64,000 nt of DNA from Dongia mobilis (GTDB lineage Bacteria; Pseudomonadota; Alphaproteobacteria; Dongiales; Dongiaceae): assembly GCF_004363235.1 (NCBI RefSeq), contig NZ_SNYW01000013.1, positions 62,001 through 126,000 on the forward strand, read 5' to 3'. Of the stretch, positions 37,826-48,085 are shown piece by piece (position 1 is the first letter of the stretch; each line of letters begins with the position of its first letter). The notes beneath the pieces are model-generated. The model was not told the DNA's origin, searched no databases, and saw only the letters and a list, made by a program, of their open reading frames with translations. The position numbers and the translations under genes were made by a program.

Positions 37826-39058
37826 ATGCGCTACGAACGTGACCTCAGCCAGTTGGAACCCGATATCGCCCTGCCGGCGATGGCCCGCAAGGGGCGCGGC
37901 GCCGTCACCAACAAGGCCGGACGCTTCGAGCGCGGCCAGCGCCCGCTGGAGGATGACGGCTGGCAGCAGGGCGACGCAGCGGAAACCCCGGTCGCGGCCC
38001 TGACCTTTCGCGGTACGCCAGTGAGGCTCGACAGTGCGAAACTCGGCAGGAATGAGCCGGCCGACGAGGACGCTCTGCCGCCGCTCAGGACCAGCGTCGC
38101 GCTCGATTCCGCCAAGTCGATCATCAGCCGCAACCAATCGCCCGACATTCCCTTCGACCAGTCGATCAACCCCTATCGCGGCTGCGAGCATGGCTGCATC
38201 TATTGCTACGCGCGGCCGAGCCACGCCTATCTCGGCCATTCGCCGGGTCTCGATTTCGAAACCAGGCTCTACATGAAGGCGGATGCCGCGCAATTGCTGG
38301 AGCGGGAATTGCGCCGCCCCGGCTATCGCCCAACCGTCATCGCGCTCGGCGCCAATACCGACCCCTACCAGCCGATCGAGCGGCGCTATCGCCTGACGCG
38401 GGAAATCCTGGAAGTGCTCTCGGCCTACAACCATGCCGCCGGCATCACCACGAAATCGGCCAATGTCACGCGCGACGTCGGTCTTCTGGCCGACATGGCC
38501 AAGCGAAAGCTGATGAAGGTCTATATCTCGGTGACGACGCTGGATCGCGATCTCGCCCGCGTGATGGAGCCGCGCGCCTCGGCGCCGGCGAGAAGGCTGG
38601 AGGCGATCCGCACCTTGAGCAATGCCGGCGTGCCGGTCGGCATCTCCGTGGCGCCGATCATCCCCGCCCTCACCGATCACGAGATCGAGGCCATCGTCAA
38701 GGCAGGCGCCGAGGCGGGAGCCAGCAGCGTCTCCTGGACGGTTCTCCGCATGCCGCTGGAGATCAAGGAACTGTTCACCGAATGGCTGGAGGCGCATCAC
38801 CCCCTGAAGGCCAAACGCATCATGGATCTGGTGCGCGACTGCCATGGCGGTGCGCTCTACAAATCCGATTTCGGCAGCCGCATGAAGGGGACCGGCCCCT
38901 ATGCCGCCCTCATTCGCCGCCGCGTCCTCACCGCCGCCCGCAAATACGGCCTCGACGGCTATAAATGGGACATCGATACCGGCCGCTTCGCCATTCCGGG
39001 CGACCGCCCGGCCCCGCTCTCGGGTCGCGATTCCGGCCAGCTCAGCCTGTTCGGCTGA
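37826..39058 (+). CDS. PA0069 family radical SAM protein
   Basis: 410-aa radical SAM protein with the cluster motif CEHGCIYC (Cys-x3-Cys-x2-Cys) after NPYRGC, preceded by RKGRGAVTNKAGRFE, the hallmark of the PA0069/Rv2578c-type family related to spore photoproduct lyase. The reaction is unknown. The C-terminal part (SDFGSRMKGTGPYAALI) is conserved in the family. ATG 37826 is preferred (CAGG 9 bases upstream); ATG 37796 is an in-frame alternative with no ribosome-binding site. Confidence 0.88.
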   Translation: MRYERDLSQLEPDIALPAMARKGRGAVTNKAGRFERGQRPLEDDGWQQGDAAETPVAALTFRGTPVRLDSAKLGRNEPADEDALPPLRTSVALDSAKSIISRNQSPDIPFDQSINPYRGCEHGCIYCYARPSHAYLGHSPGLDFETRLYMKADAAQLLERELRRPGYRPTVIALGANTDPYQPIERRYRLTREILEVLSAYNHAAGITTKSANVTRDVGLLADMAKRKLMKVYISVTTLDRDLARVMEPRASAPARRLEAIRTLSNAGVPVGISVAPIIPALTDHEIEAIVKAGAEAGASSVSWTVLRMPLEIKELFTEWLEAHHPLKAKRIMDLVRDCHGGALYKSDFGSRMKGTGPYAALIRRRVLTAARKYGLDGYKWDIDTGRFAIPGDRPAPLSGRDSGQLSLFG

Positions 39059-39132
39059 GGAGAGCGGAACCGGGTCGCGTCAACGGGGTTTGGCCCATGG
39101 CCCGCCGGTGCCGTCAGCAAAGGGAGAGAAGC

Positions 39133-39468
39133 ATGACCCGCGTCATCCTTGAACGCCTGATCGCCGCCCGTATTGTCCTTGCCATCCTCGCGGCGCTGTC
39201 GATCATCATCCTCTCCGCCATGATCCCTGCATTTGCGCAGGATGCACAGCCCAATCTCCCCAGCGGCAACAATTGCACCGAGGGCGAGGTGATCGACAGC
39301 TCGACCCCTGAGGATGCCAAGAGAAAATTCGAGGCCGCCGGCTACAGCAATGTCGTTATCACCAGCAAGGGCTGCGACAATTTCTGGCACGCGACGGCGG
39401 TCAAGGACGGCATGCCGGTCAATGTCGTGCTCGCGCCCGACGGCCTGGTGTTGACCGAAGGAAACTGA
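39133..39468 (+). CDS. small exported protein, PepSY-like
   Basis: 111 aa. A signal peptide (hydrophobic LAILAALSIIILSAMIPAFA, then Gln) is followed by a short Cys-containing domain: TPEDAKRKFEAAGYSNVVITSKGC then FWHATAVKDGMPVNVVLAPDG, which has the layout of a PepSY-type domain. Two Cys (in NNCTEG and SKGCDN) may form a disulfide in the periplasm. AGGGAG lies 7 bases before ATG 39133. The function is unknown; related small proteins are common in alphaproteobacteria. Confidence 0.75.
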   Translation: MTRVILERLIAARIVLAILAALSIIILSAMIPAFAQDAQPNLPSGNNCTEGEVIDSSTPEDAKRKFEAAGYSNVVITSKGCDNFWHATAVKDGMPVNVVLAPDGLVLTEGN

Positions 39469-39597
39469 GGGATTGGTCCAGGGCACTACTGCCTGTAGAT
39501 CCCGCGCTATTCAGGTGGGGCTTTTCCGATTGTGGCAAGGGCGCGGTCCCGGCAGAATTGCCGCGCGATTGAATTCTTGCTGCCGCGTGCGGAGACG

Positions 39598-40219
39598 ATG
39601 CCCGACTGGACTTATGAAATGGCCGCCGGCCTCGCCAAGGGCCAGCTCGTCTGCGGCGTCGATGAGGTCGGGCGGGGTCCCTTGGCGGGACCAGTAATTG
39701 CCTGCGCCGTGATCCTGGACCCCGCGCGCCTGCCGAAGGCGCTGGAGAAGCGCCTGGATGATTCCAAAAAGTTGAGCGCCGGGGCGCGCGAAGATATCGC
39801 CGCCGCCTTGCAGGAAGTGGCCATCTTTGCCGTGGCGGGGGCGAGCCCGGCCGAGATCGATGCCGTCAACATCCTCAAGGCCACCCACCTTGCCATGCGC
39901 CGCGCCGTCGAGGGTCTGGCGCTGGCGCCCGCCCATGCCCTCATCGACGGCAACCGGCCACCCGCCCTGCCCTGTCCCGGCACCTGTATCGTCAAGGGCG
40001 ACCAGAAGAGTCTCTCCATCGCTGCCGCCTCGATTCTCGCGAAGGTGGAGCGGGACAAGATCATGAGTCAGCTGGCCAGCGTGCATACCGTATATGGGTG
40101 GGAACGCAATGCCGGCTACCCGACGCCCGAGCACTTGGCTGCCATCCGCGCCCATGGCATCACCCCACAACACCGACGGACATTTAGACCTGTTTCTGAG
40201 AACATTCTGATAACCAGTT

Positions 40220-40221
<2 letters not shown>
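39598..40221 (+). CDS. rnhB: ribonuclease HII
   Basis: 207-aa enzyme that removes ribonucleotides embedded in DNA and RNA primers. The acidic active site begins at VCGVDEVGRGPLAGPV (Asp-Glu near 20), with a further Asp in AHALIDGN; IVKGDQKSLSIAAASILAKVERD is the RNase HII signature. ATG 39598 has GGAG just upstream; a GTG 22 codons earlier (39532) is possible. The stop codon overlaps the first GANTC site of the ccrM promoter region. Confidence 0.94.
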
Positions 40222-41388
<1,167 letters not shown>

Positions 41389-41409
41389 ACGACGGCAAAG
41401 CGCTTTTTG

Positions 41410-41525
41410 TGTCATGGCCCGCCCCGTCAACCAATGTCGACATGCGGGCCATCCACGAGTTTCACTGCAAGTGACTGACCTGTTGCGATAAACTTGTGGA
41501 TCCCCCGCCTGCGCGAGGGATGACA
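41410..41525. repeat. composite palindromic intergenic repeat, copy 2
   Basis: TGTCAT, hairpin arms GGCCCGC (41416-41422) / GCGGGCC (41444-41450), then ATCCACGAGTTT (41451-41462), a 27-base centre, AAACTTGTGGAT (41490-41501, inverted copy with one mismatch), an imperfect hairpin starting CCCCCGC, and ATGACA (41520-41525). Same order of parts as 16083-16169. It sits between ccrM and the dnaB promoter and may also end ccrM transcription. Confidence 0.75.
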
Positions 41526-41564
41526 ACAGAAACTGCGACGAAGCAACGCGTCTTCTTCGCGCGC

Positions 41565-41654
41565 GACTCGAATCATTCTTTTATGATCCCATGATTCACG
41601 TTATCCACAGGCACGGATTGCTTCGTGCCCTGCTAGGGTCGCGCCCATGGAATC
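41565..41654 (+). promoter_or_regulatory. dnaB promoter region: GANTC cluster and DnaA box
   Basis: GACTC (41565-41569) and GAATC (41570-41574) abut, GATTC follows at 41593-41597 and GAATC at 41650-41654 overlaps the second codon. GAATCAT (41570-41576) and ATGATTC (41591-41597) are a perfect inverted repeat around a good -10 (TATGAT, 41582-41587); no clear -35 is seen. TTATCCACA at 41601-41609 is a perfect consensus DnaA box, 38 bases before the dnaB ATG. Confidence 0.75.
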
Positions 41655-43134
41655 GACACAGTCAAACAACATTGCCCATATTCGCGGCGGTCCCACCACG
41701 CCGACGCGGATCCCGCCGGTCAATTACGAGGCCGAGCAGGCGCTCCTCGGCGCCATCCTCGCCAACAATCTGGTCTTCGACCGGGTCAACGAGTTCCTGC
41801 GGCCCGAACATTTCGCCGACGCGCTGCACGGGCGCATCTTCGCCGCCATCGCCAAACTGATCGAGCGTGGCCAGATCGCCAACCCGGTGACGCTGAAGAA
41901 TCTGTTCGACCAGGACGGCGCGCTGGCCGAGATCGGCGGCGCCGCCTATCTCGTGCAGCTGGCCCAGGCCGTCGTCACCGTCATCAATGCCGAGGATTAC
42001 GGCCGCACCATCCATGACCTGTACCTGCGCCGGCAATTGATCGATCTCGGCGAGGCAACGGTCAACGAGGCCTATATCCACGACACCGAAGTGACGGCGC
42101 TGCAGCAGATCGAATCCGCCGAAGCCAAGCTTTTCGCCCTGGCCGAGACCGGCCAGGTGGAGGGCGGGCCGAAGGATTTCAAGTCGATCGTCATCTCGGC
42201 GCTCAACATGGCCGAGGCTGCGTTCAAGCGCGACAGCCACCTGACCGGCGTCACCACCGGATTGACCGATATCGACCGCAAGCTGGGCGGGCTGCAGCCC
42301 TCCGACCTCATCATCCTCGCCGGCCGCCCCTCGATGGGCAAGACGGCGCTTGCCACCAATATGGGCTTCAACGCCGCCAGCGCCTTCAAGGAGGGCGATA
42401 CCGGGACGCGCTACAAGGTCGCCTTCTTCTCGATGGAAATGTCCTCGGAACAGCTGGCGCTGCGTATCATGGCGGAAAAATCCGGCGTCTCCTCCGACCG
42501 CATCCGCCGCGGCGACATCAAGGGCGATGACGAGTTCACCCGCATCGTCGAGGCCTCGACCGAGATGAGCTCGGCCGGCTTCTTCATCGACGACACGCCG
42601 GCCCTCACCATCCCGGCCCTCCGCACCCGCGCCCGGCGCCTGAAGCGCCAGCACGGCCTCGACCTCATCATCATCGACTATCTGCAGCTGATGCGCTCGG
42701 CCAACAACCGCGGCTCGGAGAACCGGGTCCAGGAAATCTCCGAGATCACGCGGGGCTTGAAGGCCATCGCCAAGGAACTGAACGTCCCGGTGATCGCCCT
42801 CTCGCAGCTCTCCCGCGCCGTCGAGCAGCGCGACGACAAGCGCCCGCAATTGGCCGATCTGCGCGAATCGGGTTCGATCGAGCAGGACGCCGACGTCGTC
42901 ATGTTCGTCTATCGCGAGGAATATTATCACGAGCGCAAGAAGCCCGGCGACCACGAGGCCGAGAAGATGTCCGAATGGCTGCGGGAGATGGAGCGCGTCC
43001 ACAACGTGGCCGAAGTCATCATCGCCAAGCAGCGCCATGGTCCCATCGGCACCGTGCCGCTGCAATTCGAGGGCATGCTGACCAGGTTCAGCGACCTGGT
43101 GCGCAGCGACTACCTGCCGGCACAAACGGAATAG
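41647..43134 (+). CDS. dnaB: replicative DNA helicase DnaB
   Basis: 495-aa hexameric 5'-3' replicative helicase. The N-terminal collar domain (NYEAEQALLGAILANN) is followed by a RecA-like ATPase with Walker A GRPSMGKTA, Walker B LIIIDYLQLM and the arginine-finger region LADLRESGSIEQDADVV. No intein is present and the length is normal. It is the first gene of a tight same-strand series (dnaB-alr-mlaE-mlaF-radA-cvpA-purF). Upstream GANTC and DnaA sites suggest cell-cycle control. Confidence 0.96.
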   Translation: MESTQSNNIAHIRGGPTTPTRIPPVNYEAEQALLGAILANNLVFDRVNEFLRPEHFADALHGRIFAAIAKLIERGQIANPVTLKNLFDQDGALAEIGGAAYLVQLAQAVVTVINAEDYGRTIHDLYLRRQLIDLGEATVNEAYIHDTEVTALQQIESAEAKLFALAETGQVEGGPKDFKSIVISALNMAEAAFKRDSHLTGVTTGLTDIDRKLGGLQPSDLIILAGRPSMGKTALATNMGFNAASAFKEGDTGTRYKVAFFSMEMSSEQLALRIMAEKSGVSSDRIRRGDIKGDDEFTRIVEASTEMSSAGFFIDDTPALTIPALRTRARRLKRQHGLDLIIIDYLQLMRSANNRGSENRVQEISEITRGLKAIAKELNVPVIALSQLSRAVEQRDDKRPQLADLRESGSIEQDADVVMFVYREEYYHERKKPGDHEAEKMSEWLREMERVHNVAEVIIAKQRHGPIGTVPLQFEGMLTRFSDLVRSDYLPAQTE

Positions 43135-43142
43135 CGCGGCCC

Positions 43143-44273
43143 ATGCCGGACAGCTATGCGCCGCTCCTGAGCGTCGATCTCGGCGCCGTTCTCGCCAATT
43201 TCAATCTGCTGTCGCGTCGTGCCCTGCCGGCTGTCGCCGGCGCCGTGGTCAAGGCCGATGCCTACGGCCTCGGCGCCGCCGTCATCGCCCCGCTGCTGAA
43301 GCGCGCGGGCTGCAGCGATTTCTTCGTGGCGACGGTGGATGAGGGCATGGCACTCCGCCAGGCCCTGCTGCCCGGGGTGCGCATCTATCTCCTCGGCGGT
43401 TTGCCGCCGGGATCGGAGCGCGAGATCGACGCCGCCGGCCTCATCCCCGTGCTCAACACCTTGGCTGAAGTCGACCGCTGGCAGGCCTACCAGAAGGGAC
43501 CCGGAAGCGACGGCGCCTTGCGCCGCCAGGCTGCGCTGCATCTTGATACCGGGCTCAACCGCCTTGGCCTCACCCTGGGCGAATGCCGCGCGCTCGCCGC
43601 GGATCCGCGCCGGATCGGCGCCGGCAATATCGGCCTCGTTCTCAGCCACCTCGCCTGTGCCGACGACCCGGAGCATCCGATGAACCGCCGCCAGCTCGCC
43701 GCCCTGCGCGAGTTGCTGGCGGCCCTCAAGCTGCCGCCGGTCCAGGGCCGAAAGCCGCTGGTCTCGCTTGCCGCCTCTTCGGGCATCTTCCTGGGGCCGG
43801 ATTATCATTTCGACCTGGTGCGCCCAGGGGCCTCGCTTTATGGCATCAACCCGCTCCTGGGTGCCCCGAACCCATTGCGGCCGGCCTTGCGTCTGCAGGC
43901 AAAAATCCTGCAATTACGCGACGTTGACTTGGATATGACCGTTGGCTATGGTGCCTCGCATCAAGTCCGGGGGCCCACCCGCATCGCGACTTTGGGGGTC
44001 GGATATGCGGATGGGATTTTCAGGTCGCTGGGTAATCGCGGCTGGGTCGTCGTGGCCGGCCAGCGGGCCCCGATCGTGGGGCGCATCTCGATGGATCTCA
44101 TGACGATCGATGTTGGTCACCTGCCGCCCGAAGCGGCGACGCCGGGAACGCTGGTCGACCTCATCGGCCCGCAGCAATCGATCGACCAGTTGGCCGCCGA
44201 TGCCGGCACGATCGGCTACGAGGTGCTCACCAATCTCGGCGCGCGCTTCCAGCGCCGCTACAGCGGCGGCTGA
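43143..44273 (+). CDS. alr: alanine racemase
   Basis: 376-aa PLP enzyme converting L- to D-alanine for peptidoglycan. The PLP-binding Lys is in AVVKADAYGLG (near 38) and the second catalytic base Tyr is in TVGYGASHQV. HLDTGLNRLG and GRISMDLMTIDV are the usual active-site segments. It starts 8 bases after dnaB and ends 3 bases before mlaE, so it is part of the same transcription unit. Confidence 0.94.
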   Translation: MPDSYAPLLSVDLGAVLANFNLLSRRALPAVAGAVVKADAYGLGAAVIAPLLKRAGCSDFFVATVDEGMALRQALLPGVRIYLLGGLPPGSEREIDAAGLIPVLNTLAEVDRWQAYQKGPGSDGALRRQAALHLDTGLNRLGLTLGECRALAADPRRIGAGNIGLVLSHLACADDPEHPMNRRQLAALRELLAALKLPPVQGRKPLVSLAASSGIFLGPDYHFDLVRPGASLYGINPLLGAPNPLRPALRLQAKILQLRDVDLDMTVGYGASHQVRGPTRIATLGVGYADGIFRSLGNRGWVVVAGQRAPIVGRISMDLMTIDVGHLPPEAATPGTLVDLIGPQQSIDQLAADAGTIGYEVLTNLGARFQRRYSGG

Positions 44274-44276
44274 GGC

Positions 44277-45068
44277 ATGGCTGGCGAGATGGCGACGCGC
44301 ATCCTGCAACCGATCGGGCGGACCTTCCTCGCCGGCCTCGAATCCGCGGGCCGGCTCGCGCTCTTCACCCTGCAATCGGTCATGCATTGCCTGGTGCCGC
44401 CGATCTATCCGCGGCTGATCGTCAGGCAGATGATCGAGATCGGATTCTATTCCCTGCCGGTGGTCGGCATGACTGCGGTCTTCACCGGCATGGTGCTGGT
44501 GCTGCAGACCTATGTCGCGGTGTCGCGCCTCAATGCCGAATCGACCATTCCCTATGTCGTGGTCATCTCGCTCACCCGCGAACTGGGCCCGGTGCTGGCC
44601 GGCCTGATGCTGGCGGGGCGCGTGGGCGCCGCCATGGCGGCCGAGATCGGCACCATGCGCGTGACCGAGCAGATCGACGCGCTCCGGACCCTCTCGACCA
44701 ATCCGTTCAAGTACCTGATCGCCCCCCGCCTGATCGCCGCCATCCTGATGCTGCCGGTGCTGGTTGCTATCGCCGACATCATCGGCGTCTTCGGCGGCTA
44801 TCTGGTCAGCGTCTACCGTCTCGATTTCAGCCCGGCGATCTACCTCAAGAACACGGTCGATTTCGTCGAGACGATCGACATCGTCTCCGGCCTCGTCAAG
44901 GCGGCGGCCTTCGGCTTCATCGTGGCATTGATGGGCACCTATAGCGGCTTTCATTCGCGCGGCGGCGCCCAGGGCGTCGGCAAGGCGACCACCGATGCCG
45001 TGGTCTCGGCCTCGATCCTGATCCTCGCCGCCAATTTCATCATCACAGGGCTGTTCTTCACGCGATGA
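44277..45068 (+). CDS. mlaE: MlaE family lipid ABC transporter permease
   Basis: 263-aa inner-membrane permease of the Mla phospholipid transport system that keeps outer-membrane asymmetry. It has five or so hydrophobic segments and the MlaE family core (FTGMVLVLQTYVAV, TRELGPVLAGLMLAGRVGAAMAAEIGTMRVTEQIDAL). The coupling helix and EQIDAL segment contact MlaF. Its last four bases overlap the mlaF start (ATGA). No MlaD gene follows; it must be elsewhere. Confidence 0.93.
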   Translation: MAGEMATRILQPIGRTFLAGLESAGRLALFTLQSVMHCLVPPIYPRLIVRQMIEIGFYSLPVVGMTAVFTGMVLVLQTYVAVSRLNAESTIPYVVVISLTRELGPVLAGLMLAGRVGAAMAAEIGTMRVTEQIDALRTLSTNPFKYLIAPRLIAAILMLPVLVAIADIIGVFGGYLVSVYRLDFSPAIYLKNTVDFVETIDIVSGLVKAAAFGFIVALMGTYSGFHSRGGAQGVGKATTDAVVSASILILAANFIITGLFFTR

Positions 45069-45838
45069 GCGATCTCAAGATCAAGGTGCGGGATCTGCGC
45101 AAGTCGTTCGGGCCGAAGAAGGTCCTCAACGGCATCGATCTCGACGTGCCGCGCGGGGAATCGCTGGTGGTGATCGGCGGCTCCGGCACCGGCAAGTCGG
45201 TGCTGATCAAATGCATCCTCGGCCTCATGGAACCCGATTCCGGCTCGATCGAGATCGACGGCCAGGAAGTGGTCGGCATGAAGGCCTCGGAGCGCGAGGA
45301 GATCATGCGCAAGTTCGGCATGCTGTTCCAGGGCTCGGCCCTGTTCGACAGCCTGCCAGTCTGGGAGAACGTGGCCTTCGGCCTCATCGCCGGGCGCGGC
45401 ATGGGCCGCAAGGCGGCCAAGGACGTGGCGCTGCGCAAGCTGGCCGCCGTCGGCCTCGGCCCGGAAGTGGGCGAGCTTTTCCCGGCCGAGCTCTCGGGCG
45501 GCATGCAGAAGCGCGTCAGCCTCGCCCGCGCCATCGCCGCCGAGCCGGAGATCATCTTCTTCGACGAGCCGACCACCGGGCTCGATCCGATCATGGCCCA
45601 GGTGATCAACGAACTCATCGTCAAATGCGTCAAGTCGCTGGGCGCGACGGCACTCTCCATCACCCATGACATGCATTCGCTCCGCGCCATCGCCGACAAG
45701 GCGGCGATGATCTATGAGGGGCGCATCATCTGGGAGGGCGACGCCCGCGACATCGACCGAACCGGCAATGCCCATGTCGAGCAATTCGTCCAGGGCCGCT
45801 CGGAAGGGCCCATCCGCATGCCCGTGCGGCCGCTCTGA
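45065..45838 (+). CDS. mlaF: Mla lipid transporter ATP-binding protein
   Basis: 257-aa ATPase partner of MlaE. Walker A is GGSGTGKSV, the signature LSGGMQKRVSLARAIA, Walker B IIFFDEPTTGLDP and the H-loop SITHDMHS. The GLFQGSALFDSLPVWENVAF-like Q-loop region is typical of Mla ATPases. Translation is coupled to mlaE by a 4-base overlap. Confidence 0.93.
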   Translation: MSDLKIKVRDLRKSFGPKKVLNGIDLDVPRGESLVVIGGSGTGKSVLIKCILGLMEPDSGSIEIDGQEVVGMKASEREEIMRKFGMLFQGSALFDSLPVWENVAFGLIAGRGMGRKAAKDVALRKLAAVGLGPEVGELFPAELSGGMQKRVSLARAIAAEPEIIFFDEPTTGLDPIMAQVINELIVKCVKSLGATALSITHDMHSLRAIADKAAMIYEGRIIWEGDARDIDRTGNAHVEQFVQGRSEGPIRMPVRPL

Positions 45839-45850
45839 GGCGCCGGGGCG

Positions 45851-47314
45851 ATGGCACGGCCAGCCCGCAACTATGTCTGCCAGTCCTGCGGCGCCGCCTT
45901 TCCAAAATGGGCCGGCAAATGCGAGGCCTGCGGCGCCTGGAACTCGATCGTCGAGGAAGCGCCGGTCGAGAGCGTGCCCAAGGGGCTGTCCGGCAAGCGC
46001 GGCAAGGGTGTCACCTTCGTCACACTCGACGGCGATGTGCCGCAGACCATCCGCCGGCCGACCGGCATCGCCGAATTCGACCGCGTCACCGGTGGCGGCC
46101 TAGTGCGCGGGTCGGCTGTCCTCATCGGCGGCGATCCCGGCATCGGCAAGTCGACCCTGCTGCTGCAGGTCGTGACCGCATTGAAGAACACCCGCTCTGC
46201 CTATATCTCGGGCGAAGAGGCGGTCGAGCAGGTGCAATTGCGGGCGCGGCGCCTGGGCCTTGGCCCGGATGACAGGATGCCGGGCGGCAAGGCGGGCGAG
46301 ATGAAGACCGAACTGGCCGCGGCGACATCCCTGCGCGACATCATGGCGAGCCTCGACCGCGACGACGCACCCGAGATCGTGGTGATCGATTCCATCCAGA
46401 CTCTCTATCTCGACAGCCTGGATTCCGCCCCCGGCACCGTCGCCCAGGTCAGGACCTGTGCTGCCGAGCTGATTCGCCTTGCCAAGAGCCGGGGCTTCAC
46501 CCTGCTGCTGGTCGGGCATGTCACCAAGGAGGGCCAGATCGCGGGGCCCCGCGTGCTCGAACATATGGTCGATACCGTGCTCTATTTCGAGGGCGAGCGC
46601 GGGCATCATTTCCGCATCCTGCGCTCCGTCAAGAACCGCTTCGGCCCGGCCAACGAGATCGGCGTCTTCGAGATGTCGGACCGGGGTCTCGCCGAAGTGC
46701 CGAATCCCTCCGCCCTGTTCCTGGCCGAGCGCCACGGCAATGTCAGCGGCGTTTCGGTCTTTGCCGGCATCGAGGGAACGCGGCCCGTATTGGTGGAAGT
46801 GCAGGCCCTGGTCTCGCCCTCGCCCCTCGCCACCCCGCGCCGCGCCGTGGTCGGCTGGGATTCCGCGCGCCTTGCCATGATTCTGGCGGTCCTCGAGACA
46901 CGCTGCGGCCTCGGCCTTGCCGGCAGCGAAGTCTATCTCAACATCGCCGGCGGCCTCAGGATCACCGAGCCGGCGGCCGATCTTTCCGTGGCACTGGCCC
47001 TCGTTTCCTCGCTCTCCGACCGCTCGGTGCCGGGCGATCTCATCGCCTTCGGCGAGATCGGCCTCTCGGGCGAGGTGCGCATGGTGGCCCAGGCGGAAAC
47101 GCGCCTCAAGGAAGCCGCCAAGCTGGGCTTCAAGCGCGCCATTCTGCCAAAGCGCATGACCCAGGCCGGCGGCAAGCCGATCCGGGTTCCCGGCCTCGCG
47201 CTCGTCGAAATCGGCCATCTGCAAGAAATGATCGATTGGCTCTATAATGAAGTGCGCTCCAATGCCCTCCAGGCAACGGTGAGCGCCAGTCGACAACAGC
47301 ACAACAAAGGCTAA
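45851..47314 (+). CDS. radA: DNA repair protein RadA
   Basis: 487-aa RadA/Sms, a RecA-like helicase that extends recombination D-loops. The N-terminal zinc finger is CQSCGAAFPKWAGKCEACG; Walker A is GGDPGIGKST (about 99); the RadA-specific KNRFG motif is present; and the C-terminal third is Lon protease-like without a functional Ser-Lys pair. It starts 12 bases after mlaF. Confidence 0.95.
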   Translation: MARPARNYVCQSCGAAFPKWAGKCEACGAWNSIVEEAPVESVPKGLSGKRGKGVTFVTLDGDVPQTIRRPTGIAEFDRVTGGGLVRGSAVLIGGDPGIGKSTLLLQVVTALKNTRSAYISGEEAVEQVQLRARRLGLGPDDRMPGGKAGEMKTELAAATSLRDIMASLDRDDAPEIVVIDSIQTLYLDSLDSAPGTVAQVRTCAAELIRLAKSRGFTLLLVGHVTKEGQIAGPRVLEHMVDTVLYFEGERGHHFRILRSVKNRFGPANEIGVFEMSDRGLAEVPNPSALFLAERHGNVSGVSVFAGIEGTRPVLVEVQALVSPSPLATPRRAVVGWDSARLAMILAVLETRCGLGLAGSEVYLNIAGGLRITEPAADLSVALALVSSLSDRSVPGDLIAFGEIGLSGEVRMVAQAETRLKEAAKLGFKRAILPKRMTQAGGKPIRVPGLALVEIGHLQEMIDWLYNEVRSNALQATVSASRQQHNKG

Positions 47315-47344
47315 GGGACGAGCCGCAACAGGAGCGCCCGCGCG

Positions 47345-48049
47345 TTGAACTTTCTCGATCTCATCATCCTTGGCGTCCTCGCCCTGTCGGCGCTGCTCGC
47401 TTTCTCGCGCGGCTTCGTCAAGGAGATGCTCTCGATCCTGGGCTGGATCGGCGCGGTCGTGGCGACCATCATGCTGTTCGCCCCGGCCCGGATCCATGTG
47501 CGACAATACATCACGGAGCCGCTGCTGGCCGACATCGCCACCGGCATCGGCATCTTCGTCATCACTCTGTTTCTGTGCGGCCTGGTGAACCACTGGCTGT
47601 CGGGGCATGTGCGCAATAACGGGCTGGGGGCCCTCGACCGGTCGCTGGGCCTGGTCTTCGGCCTGGTGCGCGGGGCGGTGGTGATCTGCGCCGCCTATAT
47701 TCTGATGGCCTGGGTCATGCCCGATCGCGAGGAACGGCCGGACATCGTCAACGAAGCCCGGACCCTGCCGGTGGTCGAACGGGGGGCCGCCTATCTCCTC
47801 ACATTGCTGCCCGAAGATATTCTCAAGCAGGGCGAGGAAGCGCTGGGCCAGGGCCTCAAGGCAGTGGAACAGGGCCAGGCGATCGGAAATGCGATCGGCA
47901 CCATCCAGGGCAGTCCTGCGCCGGATGCGCCCCTCCCCGGCGCGAATGCCGGACCTCAGTCCCAAGAACCCGGTGGACAAGATGCCGGATCAGGGTATAA
48001 GGACGCCGAACGCAACGACCTAAACCGACTGATCCAGGGCACCCAGTAA
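47345..48049 (+). CDS. cvpA: CvpA family membrane protein
   Basis: 234 aa with four predicted membrane segments in the first 120 residues, beginning FLDLIILGVLALSALLAFSRG, the CvpA consensus, then a long Pro/Gln/Gly-rich cytoplasmic tail. CvpA, first found through colicin V production, lies upstream of purF in many proteobacteria, as here. Start is TTG 47345 with AGGAG 10 bases upstream; no in-frame ATG gives a complete first helix. Confidence 0.88.
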   Translation: MNFLDLIILGVLALSALLAFSRGFVKEMLSILGWIGAVVATIMLFAPARIHVRQYITEPLLADIATGIGIFVITLFLCGLVNHWLSGHVRNNGLGALDRSLGLVFGLVRGAVVICAAYILMAWVMPDREERPDIVNEARTLPVVERGAAYLLTLLPEDILKQGEEALGQGLKAVEQGQAIGNAIGTIQGSPAPDAPLPGANAGPQSQEPGGQDAGSGYKDAERNDLNRLIQGTQ

Positions 48050-48085
48050 CGCTGTGAAAGCCCGGCCGGAAAAAGGTAACTGCCG

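Noticed and set aside
46100-47980. Minus-strand open frame of about 626 codons opposite radA and cvpA
   Set aside because: Antisense shadow of two recognised genes; no motifs.
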